In this document: positions 53,968 to 63,205 of the stretch, piece after piece | Position numbering within the stretch: the stretch's first letter is position 1 | Layout: every line of letters begins with the position of its first letter | Assembly: GCF_026847645.1 (NCBI RefSeq) | Contig: NZ_JAPSMC010000011.1 | Coordinates: forward strand, 1 to 64,000 | DNA: 64,000 nucleotides | From: Anoxybacillus sp. J5B_2022 | Lineage (GTDB): Bacteria; Bacillota; Bacilli; Bacillales; Anoxybacillaceae | Direction of reading: 5' to 3' | Notes under the pieces: model-generated | What the model was told of the DNA's origin: nothing | Seen by the model: the letters and a program-made list of their open reading frames with translations, nothing else | Databases searched by the model: none | Position numbers and translations under genes: made by a program

Positions 53968-55233
53968 TTGGGAGAATTGCCTCTGAGCCTTTTAAGTTTG
54001 CTTCTTTTCTTAATTGCGTTGTCGGCGTTTTTTTCTTCGGCAGAAGCGGCTTTTTCTGTTGTCAATAAAATGCGGTTAAAGCATGATGCCGACGAAAATG
54101 TGGACGGAAACAGGCGGACATTTTATATCGCGGAACATTTAGATGAAGTGCTGCTGACGGTTGTGGTGGCCAATCATTTAGTGAAAATTTCTGCGGTTGC
54201 GATTTCGATGAAAATGGCCATTGATTTGCTTGGCGAAGATATTGGTCTATGGATTAGCACAATCGTCATGACGGTGCTTCTGTTAATCTTTAGCGAAATT
54301 TTGCCGAAAACGATTGCGGAAGAACATGCGGAGTCGCTTGCGTTAAAATATACAGGCGTGATGTATGTGCTAATGAAAGCGATGCTTCCGCTGACGTGGC
54401 TGTTTTCTGAATTAAAAGGAAAGTTAATCAAACGGTTGACACATGGGATCGTTAGTCCATCGGTGACCGAGGAAGAAATTAAAGAGATGATCGATTTAAG
54501 TGAAGAAGAAGGGGTCATCGATAATAAAGAAAAAGAACTAGTGCATCGGTCGCTTGATTTCGATGACATTTTAGTTGGGGAAATTTTTACGCCGCGCATT
54601 GACATGGTCGCCGTCGAAGTGAACGATCCGGTGGAAAAAATTCGCGACGTTTTTTTAGAGGAGCGCTATTCGCGCGTGCCCGTATATGAAGAAGATATTG
54701 ACCATGTCATCGGGATTTTATCCGAGAGTGATTTTTTAAGCCAACTTGTGCAGCAAAAAGAAGTGAACATTCGTGAATTATTGCGAAAGCCGCTATTCGT
54801 TGTTGAATCGATGAAAATTTCGGATTTGTTGCCGGCCTTGCAGAAAAGCAAAGTGCATATGGCGATTGTCGTTGATGAGTTTGGCGGAACGGCAGGGCTG
54901 GTTACACTCGAAGACATTATCGAGCAAATTGTTGGTGAAATATGGGATGAACATGATGATGCGGTCAAAGTCATTCATCAAATTGACGAATACAGCTATG
55001 AACTGAATGCGGAATTGCCGCTCGATGAATTTTGTGAATTAATGAAAATTGAAGAGCCGGAAAGCTCCTCGCATACGTTAGGAGGGTGGGTGTTTGAAAT
55101 GTTTGAACGCATCCCCGCCGTTGGTGAAACGTTGCAATACGGCCCCCTCACCTTAACTGTCCGCGAGGTCGAAAACCGAAGAATTCGCAAAGTGCTCGTA
55201 TCGTTGAACGAGCCAATTGCGGAGAAAGTATGA
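53968..55233 (+). CDS. CNNM/CorC (HlyC family) transporter
   Basis: The 421-residue protein has a DUF21 membrane domain (about 1-185), a CBS pair (about 205-330; FTPRIDMVAVEV, VDEFGGTAGLVTLEDIIEQIVGEI) and a CorC_HlyC tail. Paralogue of the gene at 12855. It resembles the YhdP (MpfA)/YhdT group that exports Mg2+; I cannot pick one. TTG start, RBS TAGGAGTG. Confidence 0.88.
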   Translation: MGELPLSLLSLLLFLIALSAFFSSAEAAFSVVNKMRLKHDADENVDGNRRTFYIAEHLDEVLLTVVVANHLVKISAVAISMKMAIDLLGEDIGLWISTIVMTVLLLIFSEILPKTIAEEHAESLALKYTGVMYVLMKAMLPLTWLFSELKGKLIKRLTHGIVSPSVTEEEIKEMIDLSEEEGVIDNKEKELVHRSLDFDDILVGEIFTPRIDMVAVEVNDPVEKIRDVFLEERYSRVPVYEEDIDHVIGILSESDFLSQLVQQKEVNIRELLRKPLFVVESMKISDLLPALQKSKVHMAIVVDEFGGTAGLVTLEDIIEQIVGEIWDEHDDAVKVIHQIDEYSYELNAELPLDEFCELMKIEEPESSSHTLGGWVFEMFERIPAVGETLQYGPLTLTVREVENRRIRKVLVSLNEPIAEKV

Positions 55234-55240
55234 AAGAAAT

Positions 55241-55267
55241 GCCCCAGGCACGATGCCTGGGGCGTTT
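55241..55267 (+). terminator. Terminator after the CNNM gene
   Basis: GCCCCAGGCA/TGCCTGGGGC stem; weak T tail. Confidence 0.7.
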
Positions 55268-55285
55268 GCCATGTGTATGCAGTTT

Positions 55286-55495
55286 TTAGCGAGCAGTGTA
55301 TTGGCCGCCAAGTTGTTGTTGCGCTATCGCCACTAAACGTTTTGTAATTTCTCCGCCAACAGAGCCATTTGCGCGAGAAGTTGTGTCAGCGCCAAGGCTT
55401 ACCCCAAATTCTTGAGCAATTTCGTATTTCATTTGGTCAATCGCTTGTTGAGCACCAGCAACTAATACTTGATTGTTGTTAGTTGATCTTGCCAT
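55286..55495 (-). CDS. Alpha/beta-type small acid-soluble spore protein
   Basis: The 69-residue DNA-binding spore protein has the conserved core [21 protein letters not shown] (given as start and key residues: GPR cleavage Glu in YEIAQEFGV) and GGEITKRLV. It coats spore DNA against UV and heat. RBS GAGGAGATGA. Sigma-G control is expected, but no clear promoter was found; a tRNA-like cloverleaf lies in its upstream region. Confidence 0.94.
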   Translation of the reverse strand: MARSTNNNQVLVAGAQQAIDQMKYEIAQEFGVSLGADTTSRANGSVGGEITKRLVAIAQQQLGGQYTAR

Positions 55496-55524
55496 GTGGA
55501 ATCATCTCCTCATTTTTCATTTTA

Positions 55525-55601
55525 TGGTTGGGTTGGCTGGATTTGCACCAGCGCGCATGCCCTAAAATTCAAAAGCATGCTGCCAAACTTGGCTGAACCC
55601 A
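55525..55601 (-). other. tRNA-like cloverleaf upstream of the SASP gene
   Basis: On the minus strand, a 77-nt segment folds into an acceptor stem TGGGTT/AACCCA, a short D-like arm GCCA-AGTT-TGGC, an arm GCATGC/GCATGC with a 14-nt loop, and a T-like arm GCTGG-TGCAAAT-CCAGC. It ends A-CCA exactly where a tRNA would. The D-arm lacks a GG loop, position 7-67 is a C-C mismatch and the anticodon loop is twice normal length, so it is not a working tRNA as read. Degenerate tRNA gene or tRNA mimic. Confidence 0.5.
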
Positions 55602-55738
55602 ATGGTTACTTTCGTACTAGTAGTTTGAAGCGTTTTTGTTCAATTATGCTTTTTTTCATATAGTAATTTTTGGTATTTTATGTTTTGCGAAGTTAGGGAA
55701 TAGTAAAAATAAGGAAGATTTTCAACAGGAGGATGACT

Positions 55739-55981
55739 ATGACTATTTGTCCGCTTTGCAATGGCCTTAGAACATTCCACTTTTTTTGTCCGCGTTGTCA
55801 GACCGAGATGGAAGATCAAGGAAAAGTGACCGATTATTTTGATGACTATAGCCCATATATGGAGATTGATTTGATGAAACAAGCGGATGGATACCCAATG
55901 ACGTGGCGAAATCATGAATGTGTGCATTTATTTTATTGTCCGTGCTGCCAAAACGAAGAAGTTCGTTTCGTAAAAGAGTAG
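55739..55981 (+). CDS. Small zinc-ribbon protein, unknown
   Basis: The 80-residue product has CPLC and CPRC at its start and CPCC at its end, which together suggest one or two zinc knuckles. ACAGGAGG favours the ATG at 55739. No family recognised. Confidence 0.75.
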   Translation: MTICPLCNGLRTFHFFCPRCQTEMEDQGKVTDYFDDYSPYMEIDLMKQADGYPMTWRNHECVHLFYCPCCQNEEVRFVKE

Positions 55982-56010
55982 CCCCAGCCAAAAAAGGCAG
56001 GGGCTATTTA
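55979..56010. terminator. Hairpin between convergent genes
   Basis: TAGCCCC/GGGGCTA stem with a long A-rich loop; serves the zinc-ribbon gene and possibly msmX. Confidence 0.55.
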
Positions 56011-56028
56011 TATAAAAATTAGGGGGAC

Positions 56029-57141
56029 TCACTTTTCATTATTGGAGCGAATGCGCTTCTCCGTTTCGATATCAAAGAAATGTGCTTTATTCATATCTAA
56101 CGCAAGATCAAGTTGATGCCCTGGTTTAATTTCCGTGCGAGCATCGATGCGCGCTACAATTTCTTGGCCGGCAATTTGTGAGTAAACCATTGTTTCGGCG
56201 CCAAGCAATTCCGCAACTTCGACATTGGCGGTAATTTTCGTGTTTTGCGATGCTTCAATAAATACGGGCTCATCGTGGAAGTCTTCCGGACGAATTCCTA
56301 AAATGACTTCTTTGCCGACATAGCCTTGTTCGCGAAGCACTTTCATTTTGCCTTCTGGAACGCCAATGACGACATTGTCAATGATGAATTTTCCATCTTC
56401 CAAACGGCCTTTTAAGAAGTTCATCGCCGGTGATCCGATAAAGCCGCCAACGAAAATGTTTTCTGGTTTTTCATATACTTCTTTTGGTGTACCGACTTGT
56501 TGGATGACACCGTCTTTCATAACGACAAGGCGAGTAGCCATCGTCATCGCTTCTGTTTGGTCGTGCGTGACGTAAATCGTCGTTGTGCCTAAACGTTGAT
56601 GCAATTTCGCGATTTCGGAGCGCATTTGCACCCGAAGCTTCGCATCTAAGTTAGAGAGCGGCTCGTCCATTAAAAACACTTTTGCATCGCGAACGATTGC
56701 ACGTCCTAACGCTACGCGTTGACGCTGACCGCCGGATAACGCTTTTGGTTTGCGGTCTAAATATTGTTCTAGCCCGAGAATGCGAGCAGCTTCGCGAACG
56801 CGGCGGTCGATTTCATCCTTCGGAAATTTCCGCAATTTTAAGCCAAATGCCATATTGTCGTAGACGCTCATATGCGGATAAAGCGCGTAGTTTTGGAATA
56901 CCATCGCAATATCGCGGTCTTTCGGTGCGACGTCGTTCATTCGTTTTCCGTCGATGTATAAGTCGCCTTTAGAGATTTCTTCAAGGCCGGCAATCATCCG
57001 CAATGTCGTTGATTTTCCGCAGCCGGATGGACCGACGAAAACGATAAACTCTTTGTCTTGAATATGTAAGTTAAAATCTTTCACGGCAGTGACGTTGTTG
57101 TCGTAAATTTTGTAAATGTGCTCTAAACGAAGTTCCGCCAT
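56029..57141 (-). CDS. msmX: Multi-sugar ABC transporter ATPase MsmX
   Basis: The 370-residue ATPase has Walker A GPSGCGKST, signature LSGGQRQRVALG, Walker B VFLMDEPLSNLD and a C-terminal TOBE/OB domain (about 235-370) as in MalK/UgpC. MsmX energises several sugar importers whose own loci lack an ATPase, which fits its solitary place and the two alpha-glucosidases in this window. ATG 57141 follows GGAGGGG. Confidence 0.93.
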   Translation of the reverse strand: MAELRLEHIYKIYDNNVTAVKDFNLHIQDKEFIVFVGPSGCGKSTTLRMIAGLEEISKGDLYIDGKRMNDVAPKDRDIAMVFQNYALYPHMSVYDNMAFGLKLRKFPKDEIDRRVREAARILGLEQYLDRKPKALSGGQRQRVALGRAIVRDAKVFLMDEPLSNLDAKLRVQMRSEIAKLHQRLGTTTIYVTHDQTEAMTMATRLVVMKDGVIQQVGTPKEVYEKPENIFVGGFIGSPAMNFLKGRLEDGKFIIDNVVIGVPEGKMKVLREQGYVGKEVILGIRPEDFHDEPVFIEASQNTKITANVEVAELLGAETMVYSQIAGQEIVARIDARTEIKPGHQLDLALDMNKAHFFDIETEKRIRSNNEK

Positions 57142-57259
57142 CGTTAACCCCTCCATGAAATCGGTTTCAGTTAGCTGTTTTCATCATATAAAAAACAGCT
57201 AAAAACGTAAATGGACAACGTGCACAAAAAACAGAGCAGATTTCGGGCAAGATGCTGAA

Positions 57260-58162
57260 TTAGTGTTTCGTATATTCGTTGAGCAAAATCGCTAAATACA
57301 TCGCGGCAGCTCCTTTAAAATGGCGAATATCAATGCCGGTTTTTTCAATGAATTTTTCAATCCGATATTGCAAGCTGTTGCGATGCATATAAAGTTTTTT
57401 CGCGGCAAGCGATACGTTTAAATCACATTCGAGAAACACTTTCACCGTTTCTAATAAATCGTCGTCTACTTTCGTTAAAAACGAAAGCGAGTGCCGAATC
57501 ATTTGCTGCTTTGGATGGTCGCAAATAAGAGCGAGGGGCAATATATCAGAGACCGTGTAAACGGTTTTTGTGCGAATGTATGTGTTGGCGAGCTCAAAGT
57601 AATATTTCTCCGTGCGAAAACGCTCGGACAAACTAGCATCGTACGGATGAGTCTGTCCGATGAAAATGTGCAGTGTCATATAGAAATCGCTCGATAATGC
57701 ATCGATCATGTCGGTAAACGGCAGAAGCTGCTCTGTTTCATCCCGCTTTTTCTCTATGATAATGCCGCGGTGGTCTTGTTCCCAAATGAGCAACACGCTC
57801 TCTTGAAACAGTCCTTCCACCGCTTCGCGAAAATGATCCCGATCAACGATGGTTTGTTTCGTTTGAAATTGAATGAACCGGTAATAAGGCGTGTGGTTGG
57901 CGAGTAGGTGGAGCTCGCTGTCATCCCCTTGAACAAAAAATCGATGCCAAGCCTGTTCTTCTTTTGTAAGCGGCCGCTTTTGAAACGTGAGCGGAGTGAG
58001 AAAAATGGACAGCAGCTGCTTTTCCTTTTCGGTAAGCTCACTTTTTAAAATGCCGATTTGCTCGCCCTCTTTTGTATAAAACCATTCATAATCGTCCGGA
58101 GTGTTCGGGTGTTGATTAATGACGATCGCCTCTTTGTAATGTCGTTTTAACTGTTCGAGCAT
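57260..58162 (-). CDS. yxkF: PucR/CdaR-type regulator YxkF
   Basis: This 300-residue protein ends with a PucR helix-turn-helix (LNVSLAAKKLYMHRNSLQYR). The N-terminal ~230 residues form a sensor part without a named domain. It precedes msmX as yxkF does in B. subtilis, so it may control sugar-uptake ATPase supply; that is inference. Confidence 0.85.
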   Translation of the reverse strand: MLEQLKRHYKEAIVINQHPNTPDDYEWFYTKEGEQIGILKSELTEKEKQLLSIFLTPLTFQKRPLTKEEQAWHRFFVQGDDSELHLLANHTPYYRFIQFQTKQTIVDRDHFREAVEGLFQESVLLIWEQDHRGIIIEKKRDETEQLLPFTDMIDALSSDFYMTLHIFIGQTHPYDASLSERFRTEKYYFELANTYIRTKTVYTVSDILPLALICDHPKQQMIRHSLSFLTKVDDDLLETVKVFLECDLNVSLAAKKLYMHRNSLQYRIEKFIEKTGIDIRHFKGAAAMYLAILLNEYTKH

Positions 58163-58203
58163 AAGCGAGAATTCCTTTCGTAATTGGATATATCCTCATT
58201 ATA

Positions 58204-58248
58204 ACAAAAACCCGATTCCCTCTGGAAAGAGGAAATCGGGTGGTTTTA
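58204..58248 (-). terminator. Terminator after the 58-residue gene
   Basis: CCCGATTTCCTCT/AGAGGGAATCGGG on the minus strand, then T5. Confidence 0.85.
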
Positions 58249-58422
58249 TGCTTCGTAAGGCGGTTCTTCTTCCACTAAATCGCGTGCTTCTTCAATGTTA
58301 GTGGCTTCGTGGCGGGCATGAACATATCCTCCTGCCATCCCTTCATTAATCATGCGGTCGACGTCCATGAAGTATTTATCGCGCCCTTCGTGGCATGAGT
58401 CTTTGCATCTTTCCTTGTCCAT
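58246..58422 (-). CDS. Conserved small protein, unknown
   Basis: The 58-residue acidic protein (MDKERCKDSCHEGRDKYFMD...) has a CxxxC pair at its start and a Glu-rich end. GGAGGGG is 7 bases before ATG 58422; ATG 58428 is too close. No family recognised. Divergent from the next gene across a palindromic promoter region. Confidence 0.72.
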   Translation of the reverse strand: MDKERCKDSCHEGRDKYFMDVDRMINEGMAGGYVHARHEATNIEEARDLVEEEPPYEA

Positions 58423-58445
58423 TGCCATCCCCTCCTTTTGTTAGT

Positions 58446-58494
58446 TTGTCATATGTTGTCCAATTCACTCATATATATGAGTCAGCATGGACAA
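58446..58494. promoter_or_regulatory. Symmetric divergent promoter/operator region
   Basis: ACTCATATATATGAGT (58467-58482) is a perfect palindrome with CATATATA, a possible -10, on both strands. It is framed by TTGTCCA (58456) and TGGACAA (58488). One site could start or repress both flanking genes. Confidence 0.55.
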
Positions 58495-58512
58495 GCAAAA
58501 GGAGGGAGAAAC

Positions 58513-58899
58513 ATGCTTTATACGTTGGAACAGCTCATTGAGGCGATAAGCATAAGCAGGAAATTAGTACAAATACGATTGAAAAGCACGGAAGATATGT
58601 CGGAAAAAGAGAAACTCTCTGCTTATGAGCGGCATGAACAAAAAAAGCACGACATATGGCAATATACGTATTTTTTAATAAAAGGAGCATATTTCAATAA
58701 AAAGGTTAATCATCGTATTCGGCAAATGGAGGAAGTGGATTCACTACTTCTTTTGTATGAAATGAAAAAAGCGCTTCTTTATTATGAATTGGCAAAAGGT
58801 CTTTCGGGCGCACAAAAATGTGCAGCGGAACAGGCGCTATGCCAAGCGCTTGAGCATAGTTCATTCTTTTCAAAAATGATGCATACGGTCCATGTGTAA
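58513..58899 (+). CDS. Helical protein of unknown function
   Basis: A 128-residue, almost wholly alpha-helical cytosolic protein ([20 protein letters not shown]...). RBS AAAAGGAGGG lies 7 bases before ATG 58513. No domain recognised. It lies 89 bp ahead of yheB. Confidence 0.65.
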   Translation: MLYTLEQLIEAISISRKLVQIRLKSTEDMSEKEKLSAYERHEQKKHDIWQYTYFLIKGAYFNKKVNHRIRQMEEVDSLLLLYEMKKALLYYELAKGLSGAQKCAAEQALCQALEHSSFFSKMMHTVHV

Positions 58900-58988
58900 T
58901 CAGCGCCTTTTCTTTCATTGCTCTTTTGCCAAACAAACGATATAATGAAAAATTAGGCAAACGAGTAATGAAAGGAGCGGGAGAACAG

Positions 58989-60122
58989 ATGGAAACGGTT
59001 TTATATTTTCTGTTTATGATTGCGGTTGGGGCGATCATCGGCGGAGTGACGAACGCGTTGGCGATTAAAATGTTATTTCGTCCGTATGAGCCGATTTATC
59101 TATACGGAAAACGTCTCCCATTCACTCCAGGGCTCATTCCGAAACGGCGGGAAGAACTAGCGCATCAGCTTGGAAAAATGGTCGTGGAGCACTTGTTGAC
59201 ACCGGAAGGAATTCGCCGCAAATTAACGGAAACCGAGCTCATGAACAATACGATTCGCTCGATGCAGCAATGGGCGGAGCGATGGTTCGACTGCCAAGAT
59301 ACCGTCGCGGAGCGGCTGCAGCGCTTCGGAATGAACGATCCGAAAGAATGGATTCACACGAAAGCTGCCGAATGGGTGGACAAGGCGTATGAGCAATGGA
59401 TGGAACAACGGCGTGGCAAAAAAATTCACGAAGTGCTTCCGCGGGAAATACGGGAAAACATCGAAAAACGGATCCACGATTTGGCGCATTACATCGCCGA
59501 TCGAGCGCTTCATTATTTTCAAAGCGAAGCAGGAAAGCAGCGCATCGCAAAAATGATTGACGAATTTTTTATCGGTCGTGGCATGCTTGGGAACATGTTA
59601 CAAATGTTGCTTGGCAATGTCAATTTGGCGGATAAAGTGCAACCGGAAATCGTAAAATTTCTTAACCATAACGGAACTCGAGAAATGCTTGCCCAGCTTT
59701 TATTAGATGAATGGCATCAGTGGACGGACTCATCGGTTGCCTCCGTTGAAGCGTTGATCGGAAAAGAGCGGATTCACCAGTCGCTCCATGAGTTCGTAGC
59801 AAAAGCAATCGAAGCGAGCGGTATACTTGAGCAAAAGGTGGCCGATGTACTAGCTCCATATCGGCAACGTATGATTCATGAGTGGATTCCGAACGTGGTG
59901 GCTAAAGGGATGCAATGGGTGAGCGATCAAGTCGAAACGTTGGTGGAGCGTTTGCAAATCGCGGATATTGTGCGTATGGAAGTCGAAACGTTTTCCGTTG
60001 AACGGATCGAAGAAATGATTTTATCCATTTCACAACGCGAGTTTAAAATGATTACGTATTTAGGGGCGTTGCTCGGCGGCGTGATCGGCATTTTCCAAGC
60101 GATTGTCGGCTTATGGGTGTAG
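58989..60122 (+). CDS. yheB: DUF445 family protein YheB
   Basis: The 377-residue protein has a membrane helix at each end and a long helical middle part. [18 protein letters not shown] and [20 protein letters not shown] are the DUF445 hallmarks. Same length as B. subtilis YheB, and yheA follows. Role unknown, sporulation-linked in some reports. ATG 58989 follows AAAGGAGCGGG. Confidence 0.9.
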   Translation: METVLYFLFMIAVGAIIGGVTNALAIKMLFRPYEPIYLYGKRLPFTPGLIPKRREELAHQLGKMVVEHLLTPEGIRRKLTETELMNNTIRSMQQWAERWFDCQDTVAERLQRFGMNDPKEWIHTKAAEWVDKAYEQWMEQRRGKKIHEVLPREIRENIEKRIHDLAHYIADRALHYFQSEAGKQRIAKMIDEFFIGRGMLGNMLQMLLGNVNLADKVQPEIVKFLNHNGTREMLAQLLLDEWHQWTDSSVASVEALIGKERIHQSLHEFVAKAIEASGILEQKVADVLAPYRQRMIHEWIPNVVAKGMQWVSDQVETLVERLQIADIVRMEVETFSVERIEEMILSISQREFKMITYLGALLGGVIGIFQAIVGLWV

Positions 60123-60198
60123 TCCGCTGACATATCCTATGTTTGCCTGCATATCGTAATAACAGTGGCACGTTATTTTTTGATGAGGAGGCTTTTTC

Positions 60199-60552
60199 AT
60201 GTCCCATTCTGTATACGCAATCGCCCAGCAGTTAGAGCAGGCGATTCGCACAAGCGATGAATTTCAACAATTAAAACAAGCGTATGAAGCGGTGCGCCGC
60301 GATGAAGCAGCTTATCGCATGTTTGCGCACTTTCGCGATTTGCAAATGCAGCTTCATGAAAAACAGATGACGGGAGCAGCCATTTTACCGGAAGAAGTGG
60401 AACAGGCGCAAAAAATGATGACGCTCGCACAACAAAATGAAAAACTGGTTGCGTTAATGACGTTCGAGCAACGGATGAGCACGGTAATCGCTGATATCAA
60501 TCAAATCGCGATGAAGCCACTTGAAGAGTTATATCGGTCGTTCACCGAGTAA
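60199..60552 (+). CDS. yheA: YlbF/YmcA-family protein YheA
   Basis: This 117-residue helical protein belongs to the YlbF/YmcA/YheA family; the relatives act with RNase Y, competence and sporulation. Pattern: VYAIAQQLEQAIRTSDEFQQ and FEQRMSTVIADINQI. Structure in relatives is a dimeric helical bundle. RBS GAGGAGG. Confidence 0.9.
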   Translation: MSHSVYAIAQQLEQAIRTSDEFQQLKQAYEAVRRDEAAYRMFAHFRDLQMQLHEKQMTGAAILPEEVEQAQKMMTLAQQNEKLVALMTFEQRMSTVIADINQIAMKPLEELYRSFTE

Positions 60553-60554
60553 CG

Positions 60555-60582
60555 GAACACTCATTTGAGTGTTCTTTTTTTA
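60555..60582 (+). terminator. Terminator after yheA
   Basis: GAACACTCA/TGAGTGTTC stem with T7. Confidence 0.9.
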
Positions 60583-60584
60583 CA

Positions 60585-60620
60585 CGTGTTGTCATAGCTA
60601 TGTGATAGAGTGACAACACG
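60585..60620. promoter_or_regulatory. Inverted repeat in front of yhaX
   Basis: CGTGTTGTCA (60585-60594) and TGACAACACG (60611-60620) form perfect 10-bp arms 16 bp apart, 20 bp before the start codon. Probable operator; regulator unknown. Confidence 0.6.
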
Positions 60621-60639
60621 ACAAAAGGGGGACACAGCG

Positions 60640-61506
60640 TTGGCTTATAAATTGCTTGTGTTAAATGTTGACGGTACGATTTTAAAATCGAATGGCCGTT
60701 TACAAAAGGAAACGAAAGAAGCGGTGGAATTTGTCAAACAAAAAGACGTCTATGTGACATTAATGACGAGCCGGAATTTGTTATCGGCACGAAAAATAGC
60801 GAAAGCGCTGAAACTTGATACCGCCCTCATTGCGTTTCAAGGAGCGATGATCGGAAAATCGGTCGATGAGAAACTATATGAAGCGCTCATTCCGGAGGAG
60901 CGGACGTTTAATATTGTTCATGTGCTCGAAAATTATGATTGCAACATTCGGTTGATGCATGAACGGTATTCGCTCGGAAATCGAAAAAAAGTGAAAAAGC
61001 AACTAGTGGCAAAAACAGTGCTGTCTTCAGGGGATCCATTTTTTTACCCGACGCAGTTTGTTGATTCATTAAGCGATGTGTTGCGTGATGAACCGCTGGC
61101 CGTTCCAAAAATCGATGTCTATTTCGCGAGCGAAGAAGAACAAAAGGAAGCGGTGGCCGTTTTGCAGCAAGCGTTTCCGGCCGTTAATATGATTGCACAT
61201 CCAAACGGAAAAATCGAAATTGTGGCAAAAGGCGTTTCCAAATTAGCCGGCTTAAAACGGCTTGGACAATCGTTGCAAATTTCGTTAAGAGAAATGGTCG
61301 TCATTGGCGACGCCCTTGATGATATTCCAGCGATTGAAGCAGCGGGGTTAGGAGTGGCGATGGGAAATGCACCGGCAGAAGTAAAAATGGCAGCGGACTG
61401 GGTGACGCGCTCGAACGAGCAGCTCGGGGTTGCGTATATGATTAAAGAACATTTTCGCAAGCAGCAACGTCCAGAATTTTTACACAAATTAAAAATGAAG
61501 AAGTAA
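60640..61506 (+). CDS. yhaX: Cof-like HAD-superfamily protein YhaX
   Basis: The 288-residue HAD IIB protein has a cap domain and motif IV VVIGDALDDIPAIEAAGLGVAMGNA. Motif I reads LNVDGT instead of LDxDGT: Asn9 replaces the Asp that normally is phosphorylated, so phosphatase activity is doubtful. TTG 60640 has AAAAGGGGG upstream. Precedes hemZ as in B. subtilis. Confidence 0.88.
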   Translation: MAYKLLVLNVDGTILKSNGRLQKETKEAVEFVKQKDVYVTLMTSRNLLSARKIAKALKLDTALIAFQGAMIGKSVDEKLYEALIPEERTFNIVHVLENYDCNIRLMHERYSLGNRKKVKKQLVAKTVLSSGDPFFYPTQFVDSLSDVLRDEPLAVPKIDVYFASEEEQKEAVAVLQQAFPAVNMIAHPNGKIEIVAKGVSKLAGLKRLGQSLQISLREMVVIGDALDDIPAIEAAGLGVAMGNAPAEVKMAADWVTRSNEQLGVAYMIKEHFRKQQRPEFLHKLKMKK

Positions 61507-61534
61507 AACCGGGGGATTACACTCCGGTTTTTTT
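61505..61534 (+). terminator. Terminator after yhaX
   Basis: AACCGGGG paired with CTCCGGTT, then T7. So yhaX and hemZ are mostly separate units. Confidence 0.8.
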
Positions 61535-61616
61535 GCAGGGAACAATCATCGCTTGACGAGTGTAAATCGCCTTCTGTACACTTAAATAAGTTTGACAATA
61601 AGAAAGGTGATTCCCG

Positions 61617-63122
61617 TTGCGTATTCAAGTGTACGGATTATATAATGTAGAGCAATTTCAACGTCCGTTGGAAGTGATTACTGGACTGTTTTTTGAACAA
61701 TATGAGCTATCATTCGAGCCTGTTGCAGCCGCAGATCTCGTAGTGACATTTTCGCTGCATGGGGAAGAAACAGGAATTGTAACCGGCATGCTCATTGAAA
61801 CGGCGAGTAGCCGTGAATGGAAGGCGGATTATCGGATCGATTTGCGGCCATATCGGGACGAAAAAGAGCGGCTTAAACAGTGGAAAAATGCGGTTTCCCA
61901 TGTATATTTAACCCTTTTTCAACAGTATACTGGACTAATTCAACAATGGGGCATTTTAACGGGCGTGCGACCAGTGAAGCTATTGCATCAAAAATTGCGC
62001 TCTGGGCTTACGAAAGAGGAGGCGCACCGGCAGCTTCGCGAAGATTATTTAGTGACAGAAGAAAAAATTCAGTTAATGCAAGAAATTGTCGACCGCCAAC
62101 TGACCGTTGTCCCTGATTTATATGATCTCGCGCATGAAGTAAGCATTTATATCGGCATTCCGTTTTGCCCGACGAAATGTGCGTACTGCACGTTTCCAGC
62201 ATATGCGATTAACGGCCGCCAAGGATCCGTTGACTCGTTTTTAGCGGGGCTTCATTATGAAATGAGGGAAGTGGGCCGGTTTTTAAAAGAGCGGGGAATC
62301 AATATTACGACGATTTATTACGGCGGCGGCACCCCAACGAGCATTACGGCAGAAGAGATGGACCGATTGTACGAACGAATGTACGAATCATTCCCGAACG
62401 TGGAGCATGTCCGGGAAATTACGGTGGAAGCGGGGCGGCCGGATACGATTACGCCGGAGAAGCTCGATGTGTTGAAAAAATGGAAGATCGACCGCATTAG
62501 CATTAATCCGCAATCGTATATTCAAGAAACGTTAAAAGCGATCGGCCGCCATCATACGGTCGACGAAACGATTGAAAAATTTCATTTGGCGCGCGAGATG
62601 GGGATGAATAACATTAATATGGATTTAATCATCGGCCTTCCTGGAGAAGGGATCGAGGAATTTAACTACACGTTAGCGGAAACGGAAAAATTAATGCCGG
62701 AATCGCTCACCGTTCATACGCTTTCGTTTAAGCGGGCATCGGAAATGACGAAAAATAAGGAAAAATATAAAGTAGCCGATCGTGACGAAATTAGTGCGAT
62801 GATGAAAAACGCGCAAAATTGGACGAAAAGAAACGGTTATGTTCCGTATTATTTGTACCGCCAGAAAAACATTCTCGGCAACCTTGAAAACGTCGGATAT
62901 GCGCTTCCGGGACAGGAAAGTATTTACAACATTATGATTATGGAGGAACAGCAATCGATCATCGGGCTTGGCTGCGGCGCCTCAAGCAAATTCGTTCACC
63001 CGAAAACGCGGGCGATCACCCGCTTCGCCAATCCGAAAGAGCCGAAAGTGTATAATGATAACTATGTTCATTATACAGAGGAAAAATTAAAGATTATGAA
63101 TGATATTTTTGAGAGTTTCTGA
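61617..63122 (+). CDS. hemZ: Coproporphyrinogen III oxidase-like radical SAM enzyme HemZ
   Basis: The 501-residue radical SAM protein has CPTKCAYC (Cys184/188/191) for the 4Fe-4S cluster, YYGGGTPTS and the C-terminal HemN-like part. The N-terminal ~170 residues are the HemZ extension absent from HemN/HemW. It acts in oxygen-independent haem formation. TTG start at 61617 with AGAAAGGTG upstream. Confidence 0.92.
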   Translation: MRIQVYGLYNVEQFQRPLEVITGLFFEQYELSFEPVAAADLVVTFSLHGEETGIVTGMLIETASSREWKADYRIDLRPYRDEKERLKQWKNAVSHVYLTLFQQYTGLIQQWGILTGVRPVKLLHQKLRSGLTKEEAHRQLREDYLVTEEKIQLMQEIVDRQLTVVPDLYDLAHEVSIYIGIPFCPTKCAYCTFPAYAINGRQGSVDSFLAGLHYEMREVGRFLKERGINITTIYYGGGTPTSITAEEMDRLYERMYESFPNVEHVREITVEAGRPDTITPEKLDVLKKWKIDRISINPQSYIQETLKAIGRHHTVDETIEKFHLAREMGMNNINMDLIIGLPGEGIEEFNYTLAETEKLMPESLTVHTLSFKRASEMTKNKEKYKVADRDEISAMMKNAQNWTKRNGYVPYYLYRQKNILGNLENVGYALPGQESIYNIMIMEEQQSIIGLGCGASSKFVHPKTRAITRFANPKEPKVYNDNYVHYTEEKLKIMNDIFESF

Positions 63123-63159
63123 AATGTGAGCGGGAGTCATGTCGTAAAATATAGTACGT

Positions 63160-63203
63160 AAAAAAAGTCGGACCTTCCTATTTTAGGAAGGCCGATCTTT
63201 TAT
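63160..63203. terminator. Bidirectional terminator after hemZ
   Basis: AAAGTCGGACCTTCCTA pairs with TAGGAAGGCCGATCTTT; A-run and T-run on either side. Confidence 0.85.
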
Positions 63204-63205
63204 AT

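Noticed and set aside
55525-55601. Calling the cloverleaf a functional tRNA gene
   Set aside because: No GG in the D-loop, C-C mismatch in the acceptor stem and a 14-nt anticodon loop; kept as tRNA-like only.
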